Below the pieces are notes generated by a model. That model ran no database searches. It had not been told where the DNA came from and was given only the letters and a program-made list of their open reading frames with translations. This document shows, one piece after another, positions 7,906-14,750 of a stretch of 36,511 nt of DNA. The position numbers and the translations under genes are program-made. Position 1 is the stretch's first letter; each line of letters begins with the position of its first letter. Source of the DNA: Bacteroidia bacterium. Its GTDB lineage: Bacteria > Bacteroidota > Ignavibacteria > UBA10030. Where the stretch lies: positions 1 through 36,511 of the forward strand of contig BQML01000042.1 in NCBI GenBank assembly GCA_022180565.1, read 5' to 3'.

Positions 7906-8754
7906 ATGAGCGCACACAGGCCGTTGCTATTCTCGGTTGCCTACAACATGCTTGGCGACCGTGCGGACGCCGACGACGTCGTTCAGGACGTTCTGTTGAA
8001 ATGGGAGCAATCGGCAAAAACGGGAGTTGCGAACGAACAGGCCTATCTTGTCAAATCTACTGTGAACGCCGCCATCAACGAACTGAACTCCGCGCGCAGA
8101 AAGCGAAGGACGTACCCGAACATCTGGCTGCCCGAGCCTTTACCGGACGACATCGTGCGCAGTGCGGGACCGGACGGCGAGATGCGAACGATGCTGACGT
8201 ACGAACTCATGGTTCTTGCGCGTGAGCTTTCACCTGTGGAACTTGCCGTGTTTGTCTTGAGGGAGGCGTTCAACTATTCTCACGAAGAGATTGCGGAAAT
8301 TCTGGAAAAGCGTCCGGACCATTGCAGACAGTTGTATAAGCGCGCGAAGGATAAGATCCGCCGACCTGACGCCGATTCGCACGTGCATACGGACTCTGAT
8401 CTGAGGCTGGCCGGCGAGGTTGTGGACGCTATTGTGCAGGGGGACGTCAAAAGACTCATGGCTCTGCTGACGCCCGATGTTCGCCTGATGGCCGACGGCG
8501 GAGGGAAGGTCGCTGCGGCTGCATCGCCCACTGTGGGCGCAGAGAGGGTGGCTCATTTGCTTACAACCGCGGCGCGTAAGGCCGGCTTTGTGCCGCGGAT
8601 TGAGGTCACCACCCTCAATAGCCAGCCCGGCTTCATTGCTTATCATGGACATCAGCCCGTGGCGGCTTATGTTCTGACGGCTTTTGGGAGCAAAGTGGGA
8701 CGAATGTATGTGATCCTCAATCCTGACAAACTGGCGGTTTTTAAGAAGTCCTGA
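7906..8754 (+). CDS. ECF41-type RNA polymerase sigma factor with SnoaL-like C-terminal domain
   Basis: A 282-residue sigma factor. Sigma region 2 (about 1-70) and region 4 (about 105-155) are joined by a linker with the WLPEP motif (74-78). A C-terminal SnoaL-like domain (about 165-282) carries the ECF41 signatures DGGGK (197-201) and NPDKL (272-276). In this family the fused domain, rather than an anti-sigma protein, controls activity. The ATG at 7906 is just 3 bp after the ECF42 stop and has a GGGAAGGG ribosome site, preferred over a TTG at 7900. The next gene is an NAD-dependent epimerase, one of the classic ECF41 target types, with a fitting promoter between them. The two sigma factors are almost certainly co-transcribed. 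Confidence 0.92.
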   Translation: MSAHRPLLFSVAYNMLGDRADADDVVQDVLLKWEQSAKTGVANEQAYLVKSTVNAAINELNSARRKRRTYPNIWLPEPLPDDIVRSAGPDGEMRTMLTYELMVLARELSPVELAVFVLREAFNYSHEEIAEILEKRPDHCRQLYKRAKDKIRRPDADSHVHTDSDLRLAGEVVDAIVQGDVKRLMALLTPDVRLMADGGGKVAAAASPTVGAERVAHLLTTAARKAGFVPRIEVTTLNSQPGFIAYHGHQPVAAYVLTAFGSKVGRMYVILNPDKLAVFKKS

Positions 8755-8760
8755 CCATCC

Positions 8761-8787
8761 TGTCACGTTTTACCGCTTTCCCCTGTC
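8761..8787 (+). promoter_or_regulatory. Candidate ECF41-dependent promoter
   Basis: TGTCACG (8761-8767) is followed after exactly 16 bp by TGTC (8784-8787). The published ECF41 consensus is TGTCACA upstream and CGTC downstream, so each box differs by one base. The site lies 50-76 bp before the epimerase ATG and directly after the ECF41 gene. Position and match together make it the most likely ECF41 target in the window. Confidence 0.65.
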
Positions 8788-8836
8788 TTTCCTCTGAAGA
8801 GCAACTGAAGACCAACAACGAATCCAAGGAGGCAGT

Positions 8837-9799
8837 ATGCGCGTATTTGTAGCAGGGGCAACGGGGGTGCTGGGAAAACGGGTGGTTAAGAGGCTGGTCG
8901 AACGCGGCCACCAGGTTACGGGTCTTGCACGGAACAGGGAAAACGAGCAAGTCCTGGCATCGATGGGCGCAGAATTTGTGCGGGCGGACATTTTCGACCG
9001 GGACGCCATGGTTCGTTGCGCGGCAGGCCATGATGCTGTTTTGCACCTTGCCACGAGCATTCCGAAGAAAAACCGTCCGTTTCGCAAGGACTGGGCAATG
9101 AACGATTTGCTCCGTACCAAAGGAGTCGAAAACCTAATTCATGCCTCGCTTGCCAACAAAACCAAGGTTTACATTCAGGAAAGTATCATTCACTTATACG
9201 GGGACCGGAATGGCGGTGAAGTGGACGAACAGACTCGGCTGGCGAGCGAAGTACCGTTTTCCTTGCGATCGGCTCTTACGATGGAACGGATTATCCGCCG
9301 GGCAATGGACGAACAGGGATTGCCTGCGATCATTCTGCGGTTTGGGGGCTTTTATGGGCCGGATGCACACAATTCCCGAATGATGATCGACGGGGTGCGA
9401 ACGGGGAAGATGCCCATTATCGGGAAGGGAAATGCGGTGTGGAACCTGATCCATCTTGACGATGCCGCGTCCGCTGTGGTCTTGGCCGTTGAGCGTCATG
9501 AAGGAAACACGGGTCGGGTGTTCAACATTGTGGATGATAGGCCTGTGACGATGAAGGAATTGCTCTACACGATTGCAGAGATGACAGGTTCGAAGCGTCC
9601 ACGGTCTGTGCCTATGTGGCTTGCCCGCCTTGCTATGGGAAAGGACGCAATGGATTTTCTTTCCATTTCCGTCAGGGCATCGAACCGAGCGGCGAGAGAA
9701 ACTTTGGGATGGGAAGCGCAGTATCCAACGCTCCGGGATGGGTTGAAACAGATTTTACAAGGGACAAACCAGAATACAAGCCTTAGGGCCGCTGTCTGA
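8837..9799 (+). CDS. NAD(P)-dependent epimerase/dehydratase-like SDR (ECF41 target)
   Basis: A 320-residue extended short-chain dehydrogenase/reductase. The nucleotide-binding motif VAGATGVLGKRV is at residues 5-16, followed by the family motif VLHLATS. The usual Tyr-x3-Lys catalytic pair is not evident: the SIIHLYGD segment is in place, but the helix that normally carries YxxxK reads SALTME. The protein may bind NAD(P) without classical epimerase activity, in the way atypical SDRs do. The ATG has a strong AAGGAGG site. It is monocistronic between the candidate ECF41 promoter and an intrinsic terminator overlapping its stop. The substrate is unknown. ECF41 partners are usually an SDR-type enzyme, an oxidoreductase or a carboxymuconolactone decarboxylase. 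Confidence 0.85.
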   Translation: MRVFVAGATGVLGKRVVKRLVERGHQVTGLARNRENEQVLASMGAEFVRADIFDRDAMVRCAAGHDAVLHLATSIPKKNRPFRKDWAMNDLLRTKGVENLIHASLANKTKVYIQESIIHLYGDRNGGEVDEQTRLASEVPFSLRSALTMERIIRRAMDEQGLPAIILRFGGFYGPDAHNSRMMIDGVRTGKMPIIGKGNAVWNLIHLDDAASAVVLAVERHEGNTGRVFNIVDDRPVTMKELLYTIAEMTGSKRPRSVPMWLARLAMGKDAMDFLSISVRASNRAARETLGWEAQYPTLRDGLKQILQGTNQNTSLRAAV

Positions 9800-9813
9800 C
9801 GGCGGTCCTTTTT
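9785..9813 (+). terminator. Intrinsic terminator of the epimerase gene
   Basis: AGGGCCGC (9785-9792) pairs with GCGGTCCT (9802-9809), with one G-T wobble, around a 9-nt loop. A run of T (9809-9813) follows. The stop codon lies in the loop. It separates the ECF41-controlled epimerase from the ECF42-type operon that follows. Confidence 0.65.
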
Positions 9814-9895
9814 GGGCGGAAATTTGCCGAAATTCTTCCTACCTTAAACCTTCCCCGAAAAAAAACGCCGGGAATTGCTGAAGTCCCCTCCGACC

Positions 9896-9922
9896 TGTCG
9901 ACTTCCGATCTGCCGGTTCGAC
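9896..9922 (+). promoter_or_regulatory. Candidate ECF42-dependent promoter
   Basis: TGTCGA (9896-9901) is followed after 17 bp by CGAC (9919-9922). ECF42 promoters are reported to carry TGTCGA at -35 and CGA/TC at -10, so both boxes match. The start site would be near 9930, about 40 nt before the first DGPF gene. I found no other such pair in the intergenic regions I read. Confidence 0.7.
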
Positions 9923-9971
9923 TACTTTGTGAGGCAACAAATTCCTGCAATATTCGTTTAAGGAGGTTCCG

Positions 9972-10412
9972 ATGCGTTTCATGATGCTGATGATCCCTGC
10001 GGTGTACCAAGGCGAAAAAGGCCGGCAGGCGAAGGCGGACTTTGCTCCTCCGGCCGAGGCCGTGGAGCGGATGATGAAATACAATGAAGAACTGGCCAAG
10101 GCGGGAGTCCTCGTTTCTCTCGACGGACTGCAGCCGCCGGCTTCAGGGGCCCGGATTTCATTTTCAGGCGGAAAGGTTCGCGTGACCGACGGCCCGTTCA
10201 CCGAGTCCAAGGAGGTGCTTGGCGGGTACTGGATGATCAATGTGAAATCGCGAGAAGAGGCGATTGAGTGGGCGAAACGTGTTCCCGCTGATGATGGTGA
10301 TGTCATTGAAGTGCGTCAGGTTGCTGAAATCGAAGATTGGCCGGAAGACGCCCGCAATGCGGCGAAGAACCTGGTGGTGGAGGAAGCAGTCAGAAGACAC
10401 GGGAAAAGTTAG
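9972..10412 (+). CDS. DGPF/YCII-related domain protein
   Basis: A 146-residue cytosolic protein of the YCII-related family. It carries the eponymous DGPF motif (73-76, in KVRVTDGPFTESKE), followed by the conserved LGGYWMI strand. The biochemical role of the family is unknown. Its linkage to ECF42 sigma factors is well documented in Actinobacteria and other phyla. The ATG has an AAGGAGG site six bases upstream. It is the first gene after the candidate ECF42 promoter and probably opens an operon with the second DGPF gene, DUF1428 and the exporter. Confidence 0.88.
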   Translation: MRFMMLMIPAVYQGEKGRQAKADFAPPAEAVERMMKYNEELAKAGVLVSLDGLQPPASGARISFSGGKVRVTDGPFTESKEVLGGYWMINVKSREEAIEWAKRVPADDGDVIEVRQVAEIEDWPEDARNAAKNLVVEEAVRRHGKS

Positions 10413-10478
10413 AATCATTGTCAAATTCAATGTTGAAAGCCGAATCTTCACCATTCACTGTTCACCAGGCCTCCACAT

Positions 10479-10862
10479 ATGAAATACATTTGCCTCGGGT
10501 ACATCGAAGAATCCCTCTGGGACTCGTGGTCTCAGTCCGAACGACAAAAGTTCATGGATGAGTGCTTGCGCTATGACGCGGAATTGCGCAAGAGCGGCCA
10601 TTTTGTCGGAGGAGAGGCGCTTCAAAGCGCAAAGAACGCCGCTACCATCCGACAGAGGGGCGGAAAGGTGGTTGTGACTGACGGCCCATTTGCGGAAACG
10701 AAGGAACAACTCGGCGGAATCATGATCTTGGAGGCGAGGGATTTGAATCATGCTATTCACCTTATGTCGAATCACCCGTCGGTTCGGATGGGAGGCACGT
10801 GGGAGATTCGTCCGTCCGACGAGCATGTCAACGAACTGGCAAAATCCAAGAATCCGGGTTGA
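10479..10862 (+). CDS. Second DGPF/YCII-related domain protein
   Basis: A 127-residue paralogue-type protein with DGPF at 68-71 (in [17 protein letters not shown]). It differs from its neighbour over much of its length, so this is not a recent duplication. The ATG lacks a good ribosome site, and the 66-bp gap before it holds a short pyrimidine-rich tract. YCII-like domains form dimeric ferredoxin-like folds with a possible active-site His/Asp pair, but no reaction is established for this subgroup. Confidence 0.85.
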   Translation: MKYICLGYIEESLWDSWSQSERQKFMDECLRYDAELRKSGHFVGGEALQSAKNAATIRQRGGKVVVTDGPFAETKEQLGGIMILEARDLNHAIHLMSNHPSVRMGGTWEIRPSDEHVNELAKSKNPG

Positions 10863-10909
10863 CAGCAGGGAGCTGTCCCGTGGAATCCATGAACATTACA
10901 GGAGGCCTC

Positions 10910-11287
10910 ATGCCGCGCTATGTCGATGGTTTCGTGATTCCTGTTCCAAAAAGAAATCTGAAGTCGTACACCCGGATGGCCCGGGAAGCCGGAAAGATCT
11001 GGAAGAAATGTGGGGCGTTGGAGTACTGTGAGTGTGTCGGGGACGATCTGAATCCGGACATGGGACCGTTCAAGATTGCGACATTCCCGGGGAAGATCAA
11101 ACCGAAGCGCGGAGAAACGATTGTGTTCTCGTTCATTGTGTTTCAATCCCGAGCCCATCGGGACCGCGTCAACGCGAAGGTCATGAAGGACCCGATCATG
11201 AACGATCCGAAACAGAAAGACAGACCGATGCCGTTCGATGTGCGCCGCATGCTGTACGGCGGTTTCAGGGTCATTGTTGATCTTTGA
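10910..11287 (+). CDS. DUF1428 family protein
   Basis: A 125-residue protein starting MPRYVDGFVIPVPK, the typical DUF1428 opening. The family's GALEYCECVGDD segment (about 35-46) and the KVMKDP helix are also present. It is predicted to be a dimeric alpha-beta barrel of the ferredoxin-like class and has no known activity. The ATG at 10910 has GGAGG at 10901. In-frame starts at 10799 and 10889 lack both the site and family similarity. DUF1428, YCII and DUF1905 genes often travel together with ECF-type regulators, which fits an ECF42 regulon. Confidence 0.88.
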   Translation: MPRYVDGFVIPVPKRNLKSYTRMAREAGKIWKKCGALEYCECVGDDLNPDMGPFKIATFPGKIKPKRGETIVFSFIVFQSRAHRDRVNAKVMKDPIMNDPKQKDRPMPFDVRRMLYGGFRVIVDL

Positions 11288-11304
11288 AGTGTCTGAGAGG
11301 GTGA

Positions 11305-12777
11305 ATGGTCAACGAGGAGAGTGCGCATCAGATGATAGATAATGAAACGAGCGCTGACGTTGTGCAGACTGGCGGAATGAGCCGGCGGTCCTTGTCTTCG
11401 CTGTGGGAGGAGCTCAGGGACGCGATTCGCGGAAGCGAAGCTGACTACACGCAGATCGGCATGGGCCGCGCGGTGTTTCTTCTTGCCGTTCCCATGATTC
11501 TCGAGCTGATCATGGAGTCTACCTTTGCCGTGGTGGATATCTATTTTGTCGGGACGCTGGGCGCATCGGCAGTGGCTACCGTCGGGTTAACTGAGACATA
11601 TCTTTTCCTGCTGTATTCGATCGGGATGGGATTATCGATGGGCGTCACTGCAGTCGTGGCGAGAAGGGTGGGAGAGAAGGACGCGGAACATGCGTCTTTG
11701 ACCGCGGTTCAGGCGATCATCCTGGCGCTTCTTGTTTCGCTCCCGTTCGCGCTGGCGGGAATCCTCTTTGCGCAGGATCTCCTGGCTCTCATGGGTGCCG
11801 ACGCATGGACGCTGGAGCACGGATATCCGTATATGCAGTGGATGCTGGGCGGCAACGCCGTGATCATGCTGTTGTTCGTCATCAATGCAATCTTCCGCGG
11901 GGCCGGCGATGCGGCGATTGCGATGCGCGTCCTTTGGATTGCCAACAGCGTGAACATTGTTCTCGATCCTGTTCTGATTCTGGGTCTCGGGCCGTTTCCG
12001 GAGCTGGGGATTGAGGGCGCGGCGATTGCGACCACGATCGGGCGCGGGATCGGCGTGGGGTTCCAGGTGCGGGCGCTGTTCAAGGGAGGGAAGCACATCC
12101 GTGTCGGAAGACAACATCTCCGCGCGGACAAGCAGATCATCAAACGGATCGTTGAGACCTCGCTCGGCGGCGTTGGTCAGATGATCATCGGCATGACGTC
12201 GTGGATTTTCATCATGCGAATCCTGGCCGGATTCGGAAGTCAGGCCGTGGCGGGCGCTACGATCGCGCTCAGAATCATGATGTTCACGATGATGCCGGCC
12301 TGGGGAATGTCGAATGCCGTCGCAACTCTTGTGGGGCAGAATCTCGGTGCGCGGAAGCCGGACCGTGCCGAGCGTTCGGTTTGGGTGGTAGGGATCTGGA
12401 ACATGTCGTTCCTGGTCATGATCGCCGTGACGTTCTTCCTTTTCAGCGAATCGCTCGTCGGAATTTTCACGGACGATGCCGAGGTTGTTGCCGTGGGTAG
12501 TACCTGGCTGACGATCGTTTCGTATTCCTATTTTGTCTATGCCTGGTGGATGGTCGCGGTTCAGGCGTTCAATGGGGCAGGGGACACCATCACGCCCACG
12601 AAGATCAACTTCGTGTTCTTCTGGCTCATTCAGATTCCACTCTCATACGTGCTCTCCACGATGCTGGACATGAACTATCACGGCGTGTTCTGGGCAATCA
12701 TGATTTCGGAAACAGGAGTAGGATTGTTCACCCTCTGGCTGTTTACGCGAGGGGGATGGAAGAAGGCGGTGGTGTGA
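11305..12777 (+). CDS. MATE family efflux transporter
   Basis: A 490-residue inner-membrane protein with a hydrophilic N-terminal tail of about 50 residues and then 12 predicted helices in two homologous halves. MATE-type sequence includes VPMILELIMESTFAVVDIYF in helix 1 and NAIFRGAGDA in the first half, mirrored by VQAFNGAGDT in the second. MATE transporters exchange Na+ or H+ for cationic drugs or metabolites. It follows DUF1428 by 17 bp and probably belongs to the same operon, so the ECF42 response may include export. The substrate cannot be predicted. Confidence 0.92.
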   Translation: MVNEESAHQMIDNETSADVVQTGGMSRRSLSSLWEELRDAIRGSEADYTQIGMGRAVFLLAVPMILELIMESTFAVVDIYFVGTLGASAVATVGLTETYLFLLYSIGMGLSMGVTAVVARRVGEKDAEHASLTAVQAIILALLVSLPFALAGILFAQDLLALMGADAWTLEHGYPYMQWMLGGNAVIMLLFVINAIFRGAGDAAIAMRVLWIANSVNIVLDPVLILGLGPFPELGIEGAAIATTIGRGIGVGFQVRALFKGGKHIRVGRQHLRADKQIIKRIVETSLGGVGQMIIGMTSWIFIMRILAGFGSQAVAGATIALRIMMFTMMPAWGMSNAVATLVGQNLGARKPDRAERSVWVVGIWNMSFLVMIAVTFFLFSESLVGIFTDDAEVVAVGSTWLTIVSYSYFVYAWWMVAVQAFNGAGDTITPTKINFVFFWLIQIPLSYVLSTMLDMNYHGVFWAIMISETGVGLFTLWLFTRGGWKKAVV

Positions 12778-12779
12778 CG

Positions 12780-13076
12780 ATGCTAAGGATGAACGTACGG
12801 GCCCGATTGTGGCTCTACGAGGGACCGGGAGGATGGCATTTTGTCACCCTGCCCGCGGCCAGGGCGAAGGAGATCAGGACATCGACCAGCGGAAGGCGCC
12901 GCGGATGGGGATCGATACCGGTGACCGTGAGCATCGGCTCCTCGACGTGGAAAACGTCCCTCTTTCCGGATCGCAAATCTTCGTCGTATGTCCTTCCCGT
13001 GAAGGCGGAGGTGAGGCGAAAGGAGAACCTTGCCGAGGGCAATCGTGTGACGATGAAACTCGAGGTTCACGTGTGA
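12780..13076 (+). CDS. DUF1905 family protein
   Basis: A 98-residue protein. The family pattern is clear: RLWLYEGPGGWHFVTLP near the N-terminus, GWGSIPVTVSIG in the middle and YVLPVKAEVRRKE toward the C-terminus. DUF1905 forms a small beta barrel of unknown function. The ATG at 12780 is 2 bp after the exporter stop. A second ATG at 12789 would give 95 residues and has AAGGA close by. It is the last gene of the putative ECF42 operon. Confidence 0.8.
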   Translation: MLRMNVRARLWLYEGPGGWHFVTLPAARAKEIRTSTSGRRRGWGSIPVTVSIGSSTWKTSLFPDRKSSSYVLPVKAEVRRKENLAEGNRVTMKLEVHV

Positions 13077-13084
13077 TCTGATCT

Positions 13085-13130
13085 CTGCCTCCTGTCTCCT
13101 GCCTCCTGCTCCTTCCTCCTCCTCACTCTC
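13085..13130. repeat. Polypyrimidine/polypurine simple tract
   Basis: An almost pure C/T stretch built from imperfect repeats of CTCCTGCCTCCTG and CTTCCTCCTCC. On the minus strand it is a run of SD-like AGGAGG units. It lies just after the DUF1905 stop. It is not a hairpin terminator, though such tracts can slow polymerase or form triplex DNA. Confidence 0.7.
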
Positions 13131-13425
13131 AGATGTTGTCAACTGTGCGTTGGTCTTGTCGGGGAGTCTCTCCTGAAAGGCGGGTCTCTGACCAGCCATC
13201 GTCAGAAAGACGTCCAACGGCACCATTTCGAACTCGGGCCCAAGTCTCTCGAGAACACTGTTGACACGCATGATATCGCTGGATTCACGAAGGTGCGTCG
13301 GCAGGGAGTATTGGCGTTTGGGGTTCTTGGTAAGTTCGCTGTTGATAACGAATATTTTTTGAACGTAATTGTGAAGAAAATGCTTGACAAGAAAGGATTC
13401 GTGAGATATATTTCGGATAAATAGG
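13115..13425 (-). pseudogene. Possible remnant of a minus-strand gene
   Basis: The 367-bp gap 13077-13443 holds no intact gene. One minus-strand frame stays open here, and its middle reads like ordinary protein (for example RESSDIMRVNSVLERLGPEF and MVPLDVFLTMAGQ, around 13190-13290). It has no good start codon, runs into the simple tract at its far end and overlaps the Rrf2 promoter at its near end. I read this as the decaying 3' part of a lost gene. It could also be a chance open frame. Confidence 0.3.
13384..13412 (+). promoter_or_regulatory. Promoter of the rrf2-nar-act operon
   Basis: A perfect TTGACA (13384-13389) is followed by a 17-bp spacer and TATATT (13407-13412). It can also be read as CTTG, 20 bp, TATATTTC, close to the Bacteroidota element. 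The start site would be near 13419, only about 25 nt before the ATG. It is the strongest promoter in the window by sequence, and no comparable one was seen in the following 18 kb. Confidence 0.8.
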
Positions 13426-13441
13426 TCTAATTATCCTATTT
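13415..13441 (+). promoter_or_regulatory. Palindromic operator at the rrf2 start site
   Basis: Two overlapping perfect inverted repeats sit right after the -10 box. AAATAGG (13419-13425) pairs with CCTATTT (13435-13441) across 9 bp, and GGATAA (13415-13420) pairs with TTATCC (13431-13436) across 10 bp. A repressor bound here would cover the start site. A/T-rich dyads of this size are typical Rrf2-family sites, so autoregulation by the adjacent gene is the natural inference. Confidence 0.6.
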
Positions 13442-13443
13442 CT

Positions 13444-13896
13444 ATGCCACTGATCTTCAGCAAGTCGTGCGAGTATGCCATACAGGCTATACTCTATCTT
13501 GCCACCAAGCCGGCATCGACTCCAACTCTCCTCCGCGACGTCTCAGAGGCACTCAACATTCCTCACCACTTTCTCAGCAAGATTTTCCAGCAGCTCACAC
13601 GCAACGGCATTCTTGAATCTCACAAGGGAGCCAGCGGCGGATTTGAGCTTAGTCTCCCGCCCGATCAAATCACGCTTCACGACATCATCAGAGCCGTCGA
13701 TGGAGACGAGTTTCTTGCAAACTGCGTCCTCGGCTTTCCGCACTGCGGCGATGACAATCCCTGTCCCGTGCACAATCAGTGGAAGCAAGCAAAGACAACC
13801 ATACAAATGATGGTTGACCGCAAGACGATACTCGAGCTCAGCAAAGAGCTCAACGGAAAACTGAACCTCATTGATCAACTGCGAAAGACGTCATGA
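13444..13896 (+). CDS. Rrf2 family transcriptional regulator (NsrR/IscR-like, three cysteines)
   Basis: A 150-residue winged-helix regulator. The Rrf2 fold is recognisable from SKSCEYAIQAILYLA (6-20), the recognition region IPHHFLSKIFQQLTRNGILES (39-59) and the wing KGASGGFELS. Cys94, Cys101 and Cys107 form the cluster that in NsrR and IscR binds an iron-sulfur centre, so sensing of nitric oxide, redox state or oxygen is likely. The ATG lacks a visible ribosome site, and the predicted leader is very short. Its stop overlaps the start of the cytochrome gene, making it the first gene of the nitrate operon and probably its regulator. Which ligand it senses is inferred from context only. Confidence 0.88.
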   Translation: MPLIFSKSCEYAIQAILYLATKPASTPTLLRDVSEALNIPHHFLSKIFQQLTRNGILESHKGASGGFELSLPPDQITLHDIIRAVDGDEFLANCVLGFPHCGDDNPCPVHNQWKQAKTTIQMMVDRKTILELSKELNGKLNLIDQLRKTS

Positions 13897-14750
13897 TCCG
13901 CACCTCCACTCCTCTCCGTGGTATTCTTGCCGCGTGTCTCCTCGGCGGATGGTCCGCGACAACGCGCGCCCAGGACCCGGCCGCCGATTTCCGACAAAAC
14001 TGCATGAGCTGTCATACGATCGGCGGCGGGCGCCTTACCGGACCCGACCTCAAGAATGTTGACCAACGGAAGGACCGTGACTGGCTCACGAGGTTCATCA
14101 TGGACCCTCGTGCGGTGATAGACTCAGGCGATCCGTACGCACAAGAACTTCTCAAGGATGCGCGCAATGCCGTCATGCCCACACTTCCCGGCATGACGCG
14201 TGCACGCGCCACCGCTCTCCTCGACCTCATTGGAGCGGAATCGAAGCTTGAGAAATCACAATTTGCCGGAGTGCAGATCAGCGACAGGCCGTTTACACCT
14301 GAGGACATCGAACGAGGTCGCTTGATGTTCTTGGGCCGCGTTCCCCTTGCAAGGGGCGGTCCATCGTGCATCGCCTGTCACACCACCAACGGCGTCGGTG
14401 CGCTTGGCGGCGGAACACTGGCCCCGGACCTCACGACAGTCTTTGAACGCTATGAAGGCCGAAAGACACTCTCAACCTGGCTCACCGCACCGGCCACGCC
14501 GACCATGCAGGCAGTTTTCCGGCAAGCGCCGCTCGAAAGCGACGAAATCCTGGCTCTCGTGGCGTACTTCCAATCAACCCTTCAACGAAGTCCCGACGAT
14601 GTGGCGACATCAAGACTTAACTTCGTTCTGCTGGGTCTTGGCGGAACGATCGTCGTGCTCGGACTCTTCGATGTCATCTGGAGAGGACGTTTGAAATCTG
14701 TCCGCCGCATGCTCGTGCACCGCAATGGATCGGAGAATACTCATGGCTGA
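13893..14750 (+). CDS. narC: Membrane-anchored diheme cytochrome c (NarC-like)
   Basis: A 285-residue exported cytochrome. A signal peptide ends near residue 26 (TRAQ). Two heme c sites follow, CMSCH (37-41) and CIACH (159-163), with candidate Met ligands near 95 and 205, so there are two cytochrome c domains. A single C-terminal helix (243-263) with a basic tail anchors it to the inner membrane facing the periplasm. It overlaps the Rrf2 stop (ATGA) and the start of narG. A diheme cytochrome heading a narGHJIK operon is known from Thermus thermophilus, where NarC takes part in anchoring the enzyme and electron transfer. The symbol rests on position and architecture. A cytochrome c also precedes nitrite oxidoreductase genes in some nitrite oxidisers. 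Confidence 0.8.
   Translation: MIRTSTPLRGILAACLLGGWSATTRAQDPAADFRQNCMSCHTIGGGRLTGPDLKNVDQRKDRDWLTRFIMDPRAVIDSGDPYAQELLKDARNAVMPTLPGMTRARATALLDLIGAESKLEKSQFAGVQISDRPFTPEDIERGRLMFLGRVPLARGGPSCIACHTTNGVGALGGGTLAPDLTTVFERYEGRKTLSTWLTAPATPTMQAVFRQAPLESDEILALVAYFQSTLQRSPDDVATSRLNFVLLGLGGTIVVLGLFDVIWRGRLKSVRRMLVHRNGSENTHG

Noticed and set aside
13077..13443. FNR/CRP-type TTGAT-N4-ATCAA site before the nitrate operon
   Set aside because: Only half-like pieces (TTGATAACGAA, TTGTCAA) were found, with no full dyad at a plausible position.
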